Part shown: positions 25,098-33,626 of the stretch, piece after piece
Numbering within the stretch: position 1 is the first letter of the stretch
How the letters are laid out: each line of letters opens with the position of its first letter
NCBI GenBank assembly: GCA_963704035.1
Contig: CAVPGR010000004.1
Coordinates: 682,001-746,000, forward strand
DNA from: JAOSJL01 sp963704035
Lineage (GTDB): Bacteria; Actinomycetota; Acidimicrobiia; IMCC26256; JAOSJL01
Length of the DNA stretch: 64,000 bases
Direction of reading: 5' to 3'
The notes under the pieces: generated by a model
The model's database searches: none
The model's input: the letters and a program-made list of their open reading frames with translations, nothing else
What the model was told of the DNA's origin: nothing
Position numbers and translations under genes: made by a program

Positions 25098-25824
25098 TCA
25101 CAGATCGCCGGGAATGATCCGGGGCGACCAGACGCGCGGACGATCGAACCGGTGGCCGACGATCCGACCCTCGCCCAGATGTTCGAGAAAATCCATCGGG
25201 CCGTCGAAGTCCGGCATCGCGACGTACGCCGCGCCCAGCGCGGCCGGATCGTGGGCGTCGGAACCGGCACCCGGGGTCAATCCGTGTTCCTGCGCGTACC
25301 TGGCGGCCCGCTCGTTCAGGCTGTCGAGACTCACCTTGGCGTTCAGGACTTCGAACGCGTCGACCAGACCCTCCGCCACGAGGGCGTCGATCGCCTGACC
25401 GCTCAGCGGCCGACGCAGAGGGTCGAAGGGGTGCGGGATGTAGACGAGACCACCCTGGTCGCGGATACCGCGCCGCTGCATCCTCCGGTTTCAGCCCGAT
25501 CGGCACCCTCTCGTCGAGGAAGAGCCCGATGATCTCGCCTTGGGTCGTGCGGAGCTCCTCTCCGACGATCACCCGACAGCCGAGATCGGACTCGAGGGCA
25601 GCCTGGGCCCCTTTGACCGCGTTGTGGTCCGTGATGCAGAGAACCTCGAGCCCTGTGCTCTCCACCCGTTCGGCCAGTTCGTCGAGCGTCGTGACTGCGT
25701 CGCCCGACCACATTGTGTGAAGGTGCATGTCGACGCGCACCCAACCCCGTGGAACAGCCTCCCTGAGGTGCGGATGAAGAGTCGCGGCAGGCTTCGGCGT
25801 CGCGTGGCGACTCGTGGAAGTCAC
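25098..25824 (-). pseudogene. PHP-domain metal-dependent phosphoesterase, frameshifted
   Basis: Two adjacent frames carry one protein. The first has the PHP N-terminal motif VDMHLHTMWSGDA, ITDHNAVKG and a GEELRTTQGEIIGLFLDERV block up to GLKPEDAA near 25490. The second, from about 25485, continues with IRDQGGLVYIPHPFDPLRR, AFEVLNAKV and GAGSDAHDPAALGAAYV, supplying the later metal-binding His and Asp. One extra base (or a 2-base loss) around 25470-25490 separates them. Intact it would be ~240 residues, start GTG at 25824. Recent mutation or sequence error; the rest of the signal is undegraded. It follows an unknown gene by 19 bp. Confidence 0.82.
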
Positions 25825-25843
25825 GACGTGGCGCTTCGGCCGC

Positions 25844-26161
25844 TCAGTCGGCTTCGAGGTCGTCGCGGTCGAACCCGTGGAGCTCTCCGACGCCGGTGAA
25901 CAGCATGTGTGGACCCTCACTCTGATCGAGCGATGCGATCCCCTGGAGGTGTCGGTCCCCCTCGACGTCGGCCTCGACCCGGTGCGTGCCCGCGGGCTCG
26001 CCACGGAACTGGTCGGAGTCGACGCGCACTTCCCACTCGAGGTGCTCGGGGCGGCCCCCGTCGGGTTGGCGCACGACGACGTACAGGTCTGACTTGCCGG
26101 GCTGGACGGGCGAGCCATCGAGCCACAGGCGGTGAATGGAGAGCTTCCTGGCTGCGGTCAT
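25844..26161 (-). CDS. hypothetical protein (105 aa)
   Basis: Not recognised. 105 residues, acidic, soluble, without membrane segments or signal peptide. It begins MTAARKLSIHRLWLDGSPV, has a strand-rich middle (SDLYVVVRQPDGG, LEWEVRVDSDQF) and ends DRDDLEAD, suggesting a small beta-sandwich fold. It lies directly upstream of the PHP gene on the same strand, so the two probably share a transcript. It is divergent from the thioesterase at 26261. Confidence 0.6.
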   Translation of the reverse strand: MTAARKLSIHRLWLDGSPVQPGKSDLYVVVRQPDGGRPEHLEWEVRVDSDQFRGEPAGTHRVEADVEGDRHLQGIASLDQSEGPHMLFTGVGELHGFDRDDLEAD

Positions 26162-26260
26162 GTCCCTGATCCTAGGGAGTGGCTGCCCGGACACCGGAAC
26201 CCCTCCGGTCCATGCTCGGCCGGGTTCACTCTCGCTGCGTACGGTGCGTACGCTGCACCG

Positions 26261-26644
26261 ATGCCCCTCGACCCCGGTCTCACCGCCACAGTTCGCCACA
26301 CCGTCACACCCTCGGACACCGCTGAGGCGCTCGGGAGCGGCGACGTCCCGGCTCTCGGCACGCCTCGCGTGGTCAGCCTGTGTGAGGAAGCCTCGGTCGC
26401 CGCCCTGGCAGGTCACACCGAGGCCGGAACCACGACAGTCGGCCAGAGCGTGCAGATCAACCACCTCCTACCCTCACCGATCGGCGCCACCGTGACTGCC
26501 GAAGCCGTGCTCGAAGCTCGAGAGGGGCGCCGCCTCAAGTTCCGCGTGGCGCTCACCGACGGCGATCAACTTCTCGCCGCCGGGAGGATCCAGCGCGTCG
26601 TCGTCAACCGTGACGACTTCCTCGCCCGCCTCGGCGATCGCTGA
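26261..26644 (+). CDS. hotdog-fold thioesterase, FlK-like
   Basis: 127 residues forming a single hotdog domain similar to the fluoroacetyl-CoA thioesterase (FlK) family: MPLDPGLTATVRHTVTPSDT, LGTPRVVSLCEEASVAAL with the conserved Glu, GQSVQINHLLPSPIGATVTA with the conserved His, and REGRRLKFRVALTDG. Most relatives are housekeeping acyl-CoA thioesterases of unknown substrate, so fluoroacetate resistance should not be assumed. The ATG at 26261 gives the family N-terminus. Confidence 0.82.
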   Translation: MPLDPGLTATVRHTVTPSDTAEALGSGDVPALGTPRVVSLCEEASVAALAGHTEAGTTTVGQSVQINHLLPSPIGATVTAEAVLEAREGRRLKFRVALTDGDQLLAAGRIQRVVVNRDDFLARLGDR

Positions 26645-26671
26645 ATTCCGGAAATCGAACCGGCGCCGCGC

Positions 26672-28297
26672 TCAGGCGAGGTTCGACGAGCGGGGGTAGG
26701 CGTCGGCGGGATCCGTGAGAATGTTGACCAACGCCGGACCGTCCACGGCGAAGGCCCGCTCAAGAGCAGGCCCGATCTCGGCGGGTTCCTCCACGAGGTC
26801 GCCGTGCGCGCCCAGCGCTTCGGCGACCAGGTCGTAGCGGGTGCCGGGCCGGAGTTCGGCGGCGACGTCGTATCCGTACACCATCTGCATCGGATGCTTC
26901 TCGAGACCCCAGATCCCGTTGTTTCCCACCACAGCGACGACAGGCAGACCGAAACGTACGAGGGTGTCGAAGTCCATCAGAGAGAAACCGGCTGCACCAT
27001 CGCCGAGGAGGAGCACGATCTGTCGGTCGGGGTGTGCCAACGCAGCGGCGATGGAGTAGCCGAGGCCCATACCGAGACATCCGTAGGGACCGGGATCGAG
27101 AAAGCAGCCTGGCTCGAAGGTGTCGACATACTTCCCGGCGTACGACACGAAATCGCCCCCGTCGCCGATCACCACGGCGTCGCGGTCGAGATGCTCCCGC
27201 AACTCCCCGTAGATCCGCAGCGGATGGATCGGGGTGGCATCCGACCAGAGCGCCTCGTCGGCCGCCTCGCGCCGCGACCGCTCCTCGCCTTGGAGTGTCG
27301 CAACCCAGTCGGCGTGGTCGGGCTTCGACCCCTCGACGATGGCGGCAGTGAGTCCCTCGAACGTGGCGAGGAGGTCGCCCGCCACCGACGCGGCGAGCGT
27401 GGCGTGCGACGCGACTCCTTGCGGCGCGTCGGTGAGGTGCACGACCTCGGCATCACCGAAGTCGCCGAAGCCGAGGCGGAAGTCGAGGGGCGTACCGGCG
27501 ACGATCACGAGATCCGCGCCCCCGAGCGCCGCTGAGCGCGAGCGCGAGAACGCCAGAGGGGCGTCGGACGGAATCGTGCCGCGACCCATGCCGTTTGCGA
27601 GTACCGGTACGTCGGCCGTGTCGGAGAAATGGCGCATCGCTTCTTCGGCGTGGGCCCAGTACACGTCACCACCCACGAGGAGAACCGGTTGCCGTGACTC
27701 CGCCACGAGCGCCGCCACGGCCGAGACATGGTCGGGGTCCGGTTCGACACCGGGAGTGACGTCGTGCGACGGAGCCGCGGGAATCTCCGTGTCGGCTTCC
27801 CCGAAGAAGACGTCGAGGCCGACGTCCAGGAACGTCGGACCGCGATGTGGCGTGGTGGCGGCCCGAAGCGACGTGTCGAGATCGGACGGGATGGAGACCG
27901 TCGTGCCGGCCGTGCCGGCCTGCTTGGTCACGCTGTCGACGATCGGAATGTGGTCGAGCTCCTGCAACGATCCCGAGCCCCAACGTGCCTGCGGCGCACG
28001 ACCCCCGATCACCGTGACGGGGGAGCCGTTGCAGAAGGCCGAGGTCATGGCGCTCACTCCGTTGGTGACCCCCGGCCCGGCGGTGAGCGCCGCCACTCCC
28101 GGACGGCGCGTCACCTTGGCCCAGCCCTCGGCGGCGAATGTCGCCGTCTGCTCATGGCGGGTGTCGACGAGATCGATGCCCACCTGGACGCACCCGTCGT
28201 AAAGCGGGAACAGGTGGCCGCCCGACAGGGTGAAGAGGCAGTCGACTCCCCACCGCTGCAACACCTCGGCTGCGAGCCGACCCCCACTGCCATGCAT
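26672..28297 (-). CDS. thiamine-diphosphate enzyme, acetolactate-synthase-like (IlvG type)
   Basis: 541 residues. The N-terminal pyrimidine domain has CLFTLSGGHLFPLYDGC and DTRHEQTATFAAEGWAK (catalytic Glu). The central domain is PVLLVGGDVYWA..., and the C-terminal TPP-binding motif is GDGAAGFSLMDFDTLVRFGLPVVAVVGNN. It resembles mycobacterial IlvG (Rv1820) more than biosynthetic IlvB; no small regulatory subunit gene is adjacent, so a role in branched-chain synthesis is doubtful. It starts 15 bp after the hydrolase gene upstream. Confidence 0.88.
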   Translation of the reverse strand: MHGSGGRLAAEVLQRWGVDCLFTLSGGHLFPLYDGCVQVGIDLVDTRHEQTATFAAEGWAKVTRRPGVAALTAGPGVTNGVSAMTSAFCNGSPVTVIGGRAPQARWGSGSLQELDHIPIVDSVTKQAGTAGTTVSIPSDLDTSLRAATTPHRGPTFLDVGLDVFFGEADTEIPAAPSHDVTPGVEPDPDHVSAVAALVAESRQPVLLVGGDVYWAHAEEAMRHFSDTADVPVLANGMGRGTIPSDAPLAFSRSRSAALGGADLVIVAGTPLDFRLGFGDFGDAEVVHLTDAPQGVASHATLAASVAGDLLATFEGLTAAIVEGSKPDHADWVATLQGEERSRREAADEALWSDATPIHPLRIYGELREHLDRDAVVIGDGGDFVSYAGKYVDTFEPGCFLDPGPYGCLGMGLGYSIAAALAHPDRQIVLLLGDGAAGFSLMDFDTLVRFGLPVVAVVGNNGIWGLEKHPMQMVYGYDVAAELRPGTRYDLVAEALGAHGDLVEEPAEIGPALERAFAVDGPALVNILTDPADAYPRSSNLA

Positions 28298-28312
28298 GTG
28301 ATTCCCTTCGTC

Positions 28313-29137
28313 TCAGACAGTGCCGAAGGCTACGTCAAAGAGGAAGTCGGTGAGGACGGCGTACCAGGCGTCGGGGGCCTCGAACTGGGGTGCGTGCCCG
28401 GCTTCGGGCACCGCCACGAGACGAGCACCGTCGATCACGTCCGCGAGCCGTCGGCTCGGCTCGAGGAACTCCGTGTCGTGCTCTCCCACCATCACGAGAG
28501 TAGGAAGCCGCAGCGACCGCAGCGCGTCGTGGTCGTCGGTCTGGACGGGGAACTCACGCAACATCGCCGAGTACATCGCGGGCGCGAGCGCTTCCCAACG
28601 CCACCGGAGAAACTCCGCGTAGCCGTCACGCTCGGCCAGGAGCCTCTGGTGCGCCGGTGAGGAGCCGAGAGGATCCGCCTCGTCCATGAGCGCTTTGAGT
28701 GCTCCCATACCCTCGGCGTCGACGAGTGTCGCGCCCGCGGTCATCAGTTCGGCGTCCATCATCGCGGTGGGTCCCCCGCACGTGTCCATGAGTACGAGTG
28801 ACAGGAGGCGCTCCGGCGCCCGCAGCGCGACGCGGCGTGCGGCCATCCCACCCATCGAGTAGCCGACGAGGTGGAAACGATCCAGGCCCAGATGGTCGGC
28901 GACAACCAGCGTGTCGGCCCCGAAACGGTCGATCGAGTACTCGGCGTCGGCAGGTCCGTCACTGCGACCGTGGCCTCTGTGGTCGAACGTCACGGTTCGA
29001 AAGCGCTCTGCCAGATCGTCGTGGTGATCCGCGAAGTCGTCGGATGCCCCGCCGAATCCGTGCACCAGAATGAGGCCGGGACCGTCACCGCGCGCGTCGA
29101 CATGGAGTTCGAGACCGCGTTCCACGTCGACCCGCAC
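28313..29137 (-). CDS. alpha/beta-hydrolase
   Basis: About 274 residues. LILVHGFGGASDDF holds the oxyanion HG, FDHRGHGRSDGP follows, the nucleophile elbow is VGYSMGGMAARR, and the late catalytic His is in VPEAGHAPQFEAP. Soluble; the substrate is unknown. The GTG at 29137 lies close behind GGGGAGG; an in-frame GTG at 29155 is an alternative. It is co-directional and nearly contiguous with the IlvG-like gene, suggesting a shared pathway. Confidence 0.85.
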   Translation of the reverse strand: MRVDVERGLELHVDARGDGPGLILVHGFGGASDDFADHHDDLAERFRTVTFDHRGHGRSDGPADAEYSIDRFGADTLVVADHLGLDRFHLVGYSMGGMAARRVALRAPERLLSLVLMDTCGGPTAMMDAELMTAGATLVDAEGMGALKALMDEADPLGSSPAHQRLLAERDGYAEFLRWRWEALAPAMYSAMLREFPVQTDDHDALRSLRLPTLVMVGEHDTEFLEPSRRLADVIDGARLVAVPEAGHAPQFEAPDAWYAVLTDFLFDVAFGTV

Positions 29138-29226
29138 CGGACCTCCCCGTCCCACAACCCGCCGAGGGCCTCACCTCGAGGCACGGCGGAGGGACGCCGG
29201 GCCGGCTGTGACCGTAACCTAGGGCG

Positions 29227-30195
29227 ATGAAGGCGACCGAGCAGGCGGACCGGCGGTCCGCATGGGGCCTCTGGCTCCGGATCGGCCTCAGTGTCGTCAT
29301 CCTCGGCATCCTGCTGTCGAGGATCCACCTCCGCGGGGTCATCCCCGACGGAACCGCGGCGATCGCCTATCTGGTCCTCGGCACGGCTGTCGCCATCGCC
29401 TCGATCGCCCTCTCTGCGTGGCGGTGGCAGAGAGTCTTCGTCGCCTTCGACCTCCACGTTCGGTTCCGAACGCTGCTGCACCACTACTTCGCGGGGCAGT
29501 TCGTCGGAAACGTCCTCCCCTCCACCATCGGCGGTGACGTCCTGCGCGTCAGTCGTGCCACCACCACGGTCGGATCGAGCGAAATCGCCTTCTCGTCGGT
29601 CGTCCTGGAACGCCTCACCGGGTTCATGGCGCTGCCCATGCTCACGGTCATCGGTTTTGTATTGCGCCCCTCTCTGCTGGAACTCCGACCCTCGGCCCGA
29701 CTGGCCCTGCTGATCTCGGGGATCGCGGTCGTGCTCCTGGGCGTCATCCTGTACGCCTCGGCCCACCCTCGCCTCGCCGGACGCTTCGCCAACCACGAGA
29801 ACTGGATGCGCTTCATCGGGGCCGTTCACATCGGCATCGGCCACCTGCGTCGCCCGCGCACGCGTGCCGTCGGCGTGTTCGGCGCGTCACTCGTGTACCA
29901 GGCCTCGGCCATGTGCGTGCTCTACATCGTGGTCCGGATGCTCGAACTGCCGGTACCCGCCGCGGCCGTGCTGGCCTTCGGTCCTGCGGTTGCGATGCTC
30001 CAGGTGGTTCCCATCTCGTTCAACGGCCTCGGCGTGCGCGAGGGTGCCCTGGTGCTCTTCCTCCACCCGCTCGGCGTCACGACCGCCCAGGCCGTCGCCC
30101 TGGGTCTCATCTGGTACGGCCTGTTGCTGCTCGCAAGCCTGCTGGGCGCACCCTCGTTCGCCGTCGGCCACCGCACCAAAGCGCCGAGCACCTGA
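29227..30195 (+). CDS. lysylphosphatidylglycerol synthase TM region/UPF0104 family membrane protein
   Basis: 322 residues with about eight hydrophobic helices, matching PF03706. Family markers: FDLHVRFRTLLHHYFAGQFVGNVLPSTIGGDVLRV (cited in parts: YFAGQFVGNVLPS and GGDVLRVSRA), SSVVLERLTGF, and LQVVPISFNGLGVREGALV. The aminoacyl-transferase domain of MprF is absent, so it is more likely a lipid or glycolipid translocator-type protein than a synthase. It is followed by the PAP2-fusion gene 20 bp downstream. Confidence 0.85.
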   Translation: MKATEQADRRSAWGLWLRIGLSVVILGILLSRIHLRGVIPDGTAAIAYLVLGTAVAIASIALSAWRWQRVFVAFDLHVRFRTLLHHYFAGQFVGNVLPSTIGGDVLRVSRATTTVGSSEIAFSSVVLERLTGFMALPMLTVIGFVLRPSLLELRPSARLALLISGIAVVLLGVILYASAHPRLAGRFANHENWMRFIGAVHIGIGHLRRPRTRAVGVFGASLVYQASAMCVLYIVVRMLELPVPAAAVLAFGPAVAMLQVVPISFNGLGVREGALVLFLHPLGVTTAQAVALGLIWYGLLLLASLLGAPSFAVGHRTKAPST

Positions 30196-30215
30196 GCCCC
30201 GCCGTGCACAAGGAC

Positions 30216-31823
30216 ATGAAACGTGAGTTGTTCGCCGGACGCCGTCTGCGCGACGGCTCCACGATCTACTGGTGGGTGGAGATTCTGGCCATCCTTGCCT
30301 TCTACCTCGTCTACTCCGCGATCCGAAACGCGAACGAAGGCGGCGCCACCGAAGCGTTCCACAACGCCGAGGCCCTGATCGACGTCCAGCGACACATGGG
30401 GATCTTCGTCGAGGAGACACTCCAGGACTGGGCGCAGAACTTCCGGCCCGTGATCATCGCCATGAACTACTTCTACGGGTCCGGCCACTTCGTGGTGACC
30501 GCAGGCGTGGGGATCTACCTCTTCGTCCGGTGGAGCGACGACTACCCGCTGTGGCGCAACACCCTGGCCATCACCACGTCGGTGGCGCTGATCGGCTTCA
30601 TACTCTGGCCGTTGATGCCCCCGCGCCTGCTCGACACTGTCGGTGGTGCGAATTTCGGGTTCGCCGACACGCTGGCCCGGTATCCGACATTCTGGTCCTT
30701 CAACAGCGGCGCGGTCGCCGAGGTGTCGAACCAGTACGCCGCCATGCCGAGCGTCCACGTGGCGTGGGCGCTCTGGTGTCTCGCCGCGATGTACCCACGG
30801 GTCCGTCGCCCGTGGGTCAAGGCCCTGTTCGTGGCGTACCCCGTCATGACGATCATCGCGATCGTCCTCACCGGCAACCACTACATCCTCGACGCCGTCG
30901 GCGGGGCGCTCATCCTGGCCATCGGCTACGGCGTGGCCCGCGTCTGTCACCCGGGCCGGGAGGAAGCCCACGGCTTCGGGCCCCGCCCTCGAGCCGAACA
31001 CGACGTGAAGCTCGACCACGTCGCCATCGCCACCCCCGACGCCCGAGACCTGCTCCACCACCTCGTCGGGACACTCGGCGGTGTGGTGATCGGCGGAGAC
31101 CAGGGCGTCGGTTTTCGACCGATGCAGATTCGGGTCGGCAACGGCGAGCGCGGGATGACGGTGGAAATCCTCGAGCCGTGGCGCACGTCGGACAACGATT
31201 TCCTCGAGCGGTTTCTGGACAGCAACGGCCCCGGACCCCACCACCTCACGTTCAAGGTGCGCGACATCGACGACACTCTGGCGCTCGTGCGCGACGCCGG
31301 GTACTCACCTGTGGGGGTCAACACCTCCGACCCCGTGTGGAAGGAGTTCTTCCTCCACCCGAGAGAGGCACACGGCACTGTTGTCCAGTTGGCCGAATCC
31401 GGTGGTGGGGATCTCAGCGGCCCCGGCGCGCGTCTCGAGTACCTCGATCGTCACGGACCTGACGAGTACCTCCGCCCGTGGTGGCCCGATCCTCCACCCC
31501 GGGGGTCGAATCCGGCATGGATCCGCCGCGTCGTCGTCACGGGTCCGGATCTCCGTGCGTTGGAAGCCTTGTACGGAGGACTACTCGAAGGGCGCACGGT
31601 CGCACGCACCGACGGCTCGTGCGAGATGACCTGGGGACACGGTGCACACATCCTCCTCGAACGCGACAACGAGGGAGCGCCGGGGATCCGACGAATCGAG
31701 TTCGTGCAGCCGGATACCGACCACCCAGACGGCGGCGGTGACGGCGGCGCTGACGACGAACCGGACGAGGTGACGCTCGCCGGCGCGTGGTTCGTGCGGG
31801 TCAGTCCCGACTACGCCGCATGA
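30216..31823 (+). CDS. PAP2-superfamily membrane phosphatase/transferase fused to a glyoxalase (VOC) domain
   Basis: 535 residues in one open frame. Residues 1-260 are a polytopic PAP2_3/Aur1-like domain: WPLMPPRLLDT, MPSVHVAWALWC (SxxH) and TGNHYILDAVGG (catalytic His, then D). From about residue 263 the frame continues as a vicinal-oxygen-chelate protein: VKLDHVAIATPDARDLLHHL, PGPHHLTFKVRDIDDTLAL, WKEFFLHPREAHGTVVQL, plus a second VOC-like half starting about IRRVVVTGPDLRALEALYG. PAP2 acts on lipid phosphates at the membrane; VOC proteins are soluble metal enzymes. No stop separates them. A GTG at 31003 could start the VOC part separately. Confidence 0.82.
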   Translation: MKRELFAGRRLRDGSTIYWWVEILAILAFYLVYSAIRNANEGGATEAFHNAEALIDVQRHMGIFVEETLQDWAQNFRPVIIAMNYFYGSGHFVVTAGVGIYLFVRWSDDYPLWRNTLAITTSVALIGFILWPLMPPRLLDTVGGANFGFADTLARYPTFWSFNSGAVAEVSNQYAAMPSVHVAWALWCLAAMYPRVRRPWVKALFVAYPVMTIIAIVLTGNHYILDAVGGALILAIGYGVARVCHPGREEAHGFGPRPRAEHDVKLDHVAIATPDARDLLHHLVGTLGGVVIGGDQGVGFRPMQIRVGNGERGMTVEILEPWRTSDNDFLERFLDSNGPGPHHLTFKVRDIDDTLALVRDAGYSPVGVNTSDPVWKEFFLHPREAHGTVVQLAESGGGDLSGPGARLEYLDRHGPDEYLRPWWPDPPPRGSNPAWIRRVVVTGPDLRALEALYGGLLEGRTVARTDGSCEMTWGHGAHILLERDNEGAPGIRRIEFVQPDTDHPDGGGDGGADDEPDEVTLAGAWFVRVSPDYAA

Positions 31824-32034
31824 GCGAGAAGATCCACCCGATGATCGCTCCGAACAGGGCCGCACCGATGATCACCCAGATCAGCGAGATCTCGCTCGTT
31901 CCGAAGATCCACGACACCGACACCGACTCGGTGTTGATGAGTGCGAACCACAGCAGCAGCAGCGCGATGACGCCGAAGGCGATCAGCTTGGGGCTCGCGC
32001 TCCGCTCGTCTCCACGACTCCGTTCGTCGGCCAC
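31801..32034 (-). CDS. LapA-domain (DUF1049) small membrane protein
   Basis: 77 residues with two membrane segments: LIAFGVIALLLLWFALIN (about 17-34) and ISLIWVIIGAALFGAIIGWIF (about 49-69), with the NTESVSVSWIFG loop typical of the LapA/DUF1049 family. In E. coli LapA works with LapB; here the role is unknown. GTG at 32034 follows GGAGGG. Its 3' end overlaps the convergent PAP2-VOC gene by 23 bp. Confidence 0.85.
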   Translation of the reverse strand: MADERSRGDERSASPKLIAFGVIALLLLWFALINTESVSVSWIFGTSEISLIWVIIGAALFGAIIGWIFSLMRRSRD

Positions 32035-32168
32035 TTTCCCTCCCTGATGTTCCGTCGGTTCTCCCCGACCGCACGCCGGTTCTCCCGACGGGGTTCACGC
32101 TAGCTGGTCCTGTCGTAGGACGCGTTCCCCCGGAGTCGCTCGCCGTCCGGTCTTCTCAGCATTTCTTC

Positions 32169-33044
32169 TCAGCGCGAGACGAGACGACGAATCGAGTCTC
32201 CGACGGCCTGGTCGGCGAGGGAGAGATACGCCTCGTGGGCGGTCACGAGCGCCAGGCGCCGAGGTGGCATGTCCGCGATCCTCACCGCACGCAGGCCCAC
32301 GAGATCGTCGGGAACCGCCATCTCGGGAAGAACGGCTGCACCCTGTTCGGCCGCGACGAGATCGATGAGGAGCCGAATCCCCTCGACCTCGAGACGCACG
32401 TCGAGTTCGACGCCCGCCGTGGCAGCGGCACGTTCCACTTCGGAGCGAAGCGGGTTCTCCACGGGCGGCATGATGAAAGGAAGCCCGGCGAGCGCGGAGA
32501 TAGCGACGGGTTCCTCCCCGACGTCTGCGTCGGCGGGAACGAGCCCGATCAGATCCTCGACGAGGAGCGGCTCCACGGCCAGGCGGGGATCCTCGACCGG
32601 TTCGGTCACGACGGCTTGGGCGAGCTCGCGGCCCACGACATCGACCGCCAGGCGCTCGGACGCCCCTTCGCTGACACGCATGCGGATACCGGGTGCGTAG
32701 TCGTTCAGATCGTCGACCAGCGCGGGCACCAGCCAGCGGCTGATCGTGCCGACCACACCGATCGTGGCGTACCCCGTGTGGAGGCCTTGGAGCATCGAGA
32801 GATCCGCGCGCAGCGCCTCCAGCTCACGGTGGATCCGTCGGGCGCGCTCGAGCACCACCGCTCCGAACTCCGTGGGCACGGCACCCCGGCGGCTGCGTAC
32901 GAGCAGCGGCACCCCGAGTTCGGCTTCGAGCTGGCGGACCTGCTCGGACACGTTCGACTGCACGGTACGCAGCGCGTCGGCCGCCGCCGTGAACGAGCCG
33001 CTCTCCTCGATCGCCAGGAGCGCTTCGAGATGTCTGAGTTCCAT
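32169..33044 (-). CDS. LysR-family transcriptional regulator
   Basis: About 291 residues. The N-terminal winged helix-turn-helix is MELRHLEALLAIEESGSFTA, then AADALRTVQSNVSEQVRQLE. The effector domain has ATIGVVGTISRWLVPALV and a long ligand-binding region ending in RRLALVTAHEAYLSLAD. The ATG at 33044 (MELRHLEALL) is the family start; the frame is open to 33131. It is divergent from whiB across a relatively AT-rich ~190-bp gap, the usual place for its operator. Confidence 0.92.
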   Translation of the reverse strand: MELRHLEALLAIEESGSFTAAADALRTVQSNVSEQVRQLEAELGVPLLVRSRRGAVPTEFGAVVLERARRIHRELEALRADLSMLQGLHTGYATIGVVGTISRWLVPALVDDLNDYAPGIRMRVSEGASERLAVDVVGRELAQAVVTEPVEDPRLAVEPLLVEDLIGLVPADADVGEEPVAISALAGLPFIMPPVENPLRSEVERAAATAGVELDVRLEVEGIRLLIDLVAAEQGAAVLPEMAVPDDLVGLRAVRIADMPPRRLALVTAHEAYLSLADQAVGDSIRRLVSR

Positions 33045-33238
33045 GCGCTCGCCGTCCAGGCTCCGCCACCGTTGGTGGTATCTGTGTTGCTGATGGATTG
33101 TATCGCTCAAGATCGTTGGACAGATCATCATGAGAAATGCTTCACTAGTGCTCGCGACGGAACAAGATGTCGGCTCGACTCCGGCACACCGTCCTTTCGT
33201 TCGAGTTGCTTCCCCCCGAAGCTCCAGGAGGAATGCCT

Positions 33239-33586
33239 GTGGCCGCCGAGGCCGTTTCCGACATGATCTTCACCGGGCCGCTGGCCTGGACGGACGACGC
33301 CGAGTGCGTCGGCCAGACCGATCTCTTCTTCGCTCCCCCCGGTGAGCGCCCCGAAGCTCGCGTCGTGCGCGAAGGAAAAGCGCGTGCGATCTGCCAGGAG
33401 TGCTTCGTGGTCGAGTCGTGCCGCGACTGGGCGCGCGAGAACCGCGAGTACGGGTTCTGGGGCGGCGAGTCCGAAGAGGAGCGCGCCGCGGCGGGCTACC
33501 GCGTCGACATGCCCGTGGGTCGCGTCGCGCGCTACCCCCGGGGCAACGGTCGACCCGTCAAGCCCCGCGAAGCCCGCATCGCCTGA
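33239..33586 (+). CDS. WhiB-family iron-sulfur transcription factor
   Basis: 115 residues. The four cluster cysteines fall at about 23, 52, 55 and 61 (C-x28-C-x2-C-x5-C: AECVGQ, AICQEC, ESC), then YGFWGG (the WhiB G[VI]WGG-type turn) and a basic C-terminus with PRGNGRPVK for DNA contact. WhiB proteins bind a redox/NO-sensitive 4Fe-4S cluster and partner with the main sigma factor. The GTG at 33239 is chosen because AGGAGG sits 7 nt upstream; an ATG at 33233 would be too close. WhiB is restricted mainly to Actinomycetota. Confidence 0.95.
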   Translation: MAAEAVSDMIFTGPLAWTDDAECVGQTDLFFAPPGERPEARVVREGKARAICQECFVVESCRDWARENREYGFWGGESEEERAAAGYRVDMPVGRVARYPRGNGRPVKPREARIA

Positions 33587-33626
33587 CACTCCCTGTCGGT
33601 AGGCTTCGCCCGTCGAGGAGGCGGGT

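Noticed and set aside
26261..26644. Fluoroacetate-resistance gene flK forming a fluoride system with the crcB pair
   Set aside because: FlK-like hotdog proteins are mostly generic thioesterases, and the crcB genes are 8 kb away in another transcript.
26672..28297. Naming the TPP enzyme ilvB (acetolactate synthase large subunit)
   Set aside because: No ilvN/ilvC nearby and the sequence looks like the IlvG/oxalyl-CoA-decarboxylase-like side group.
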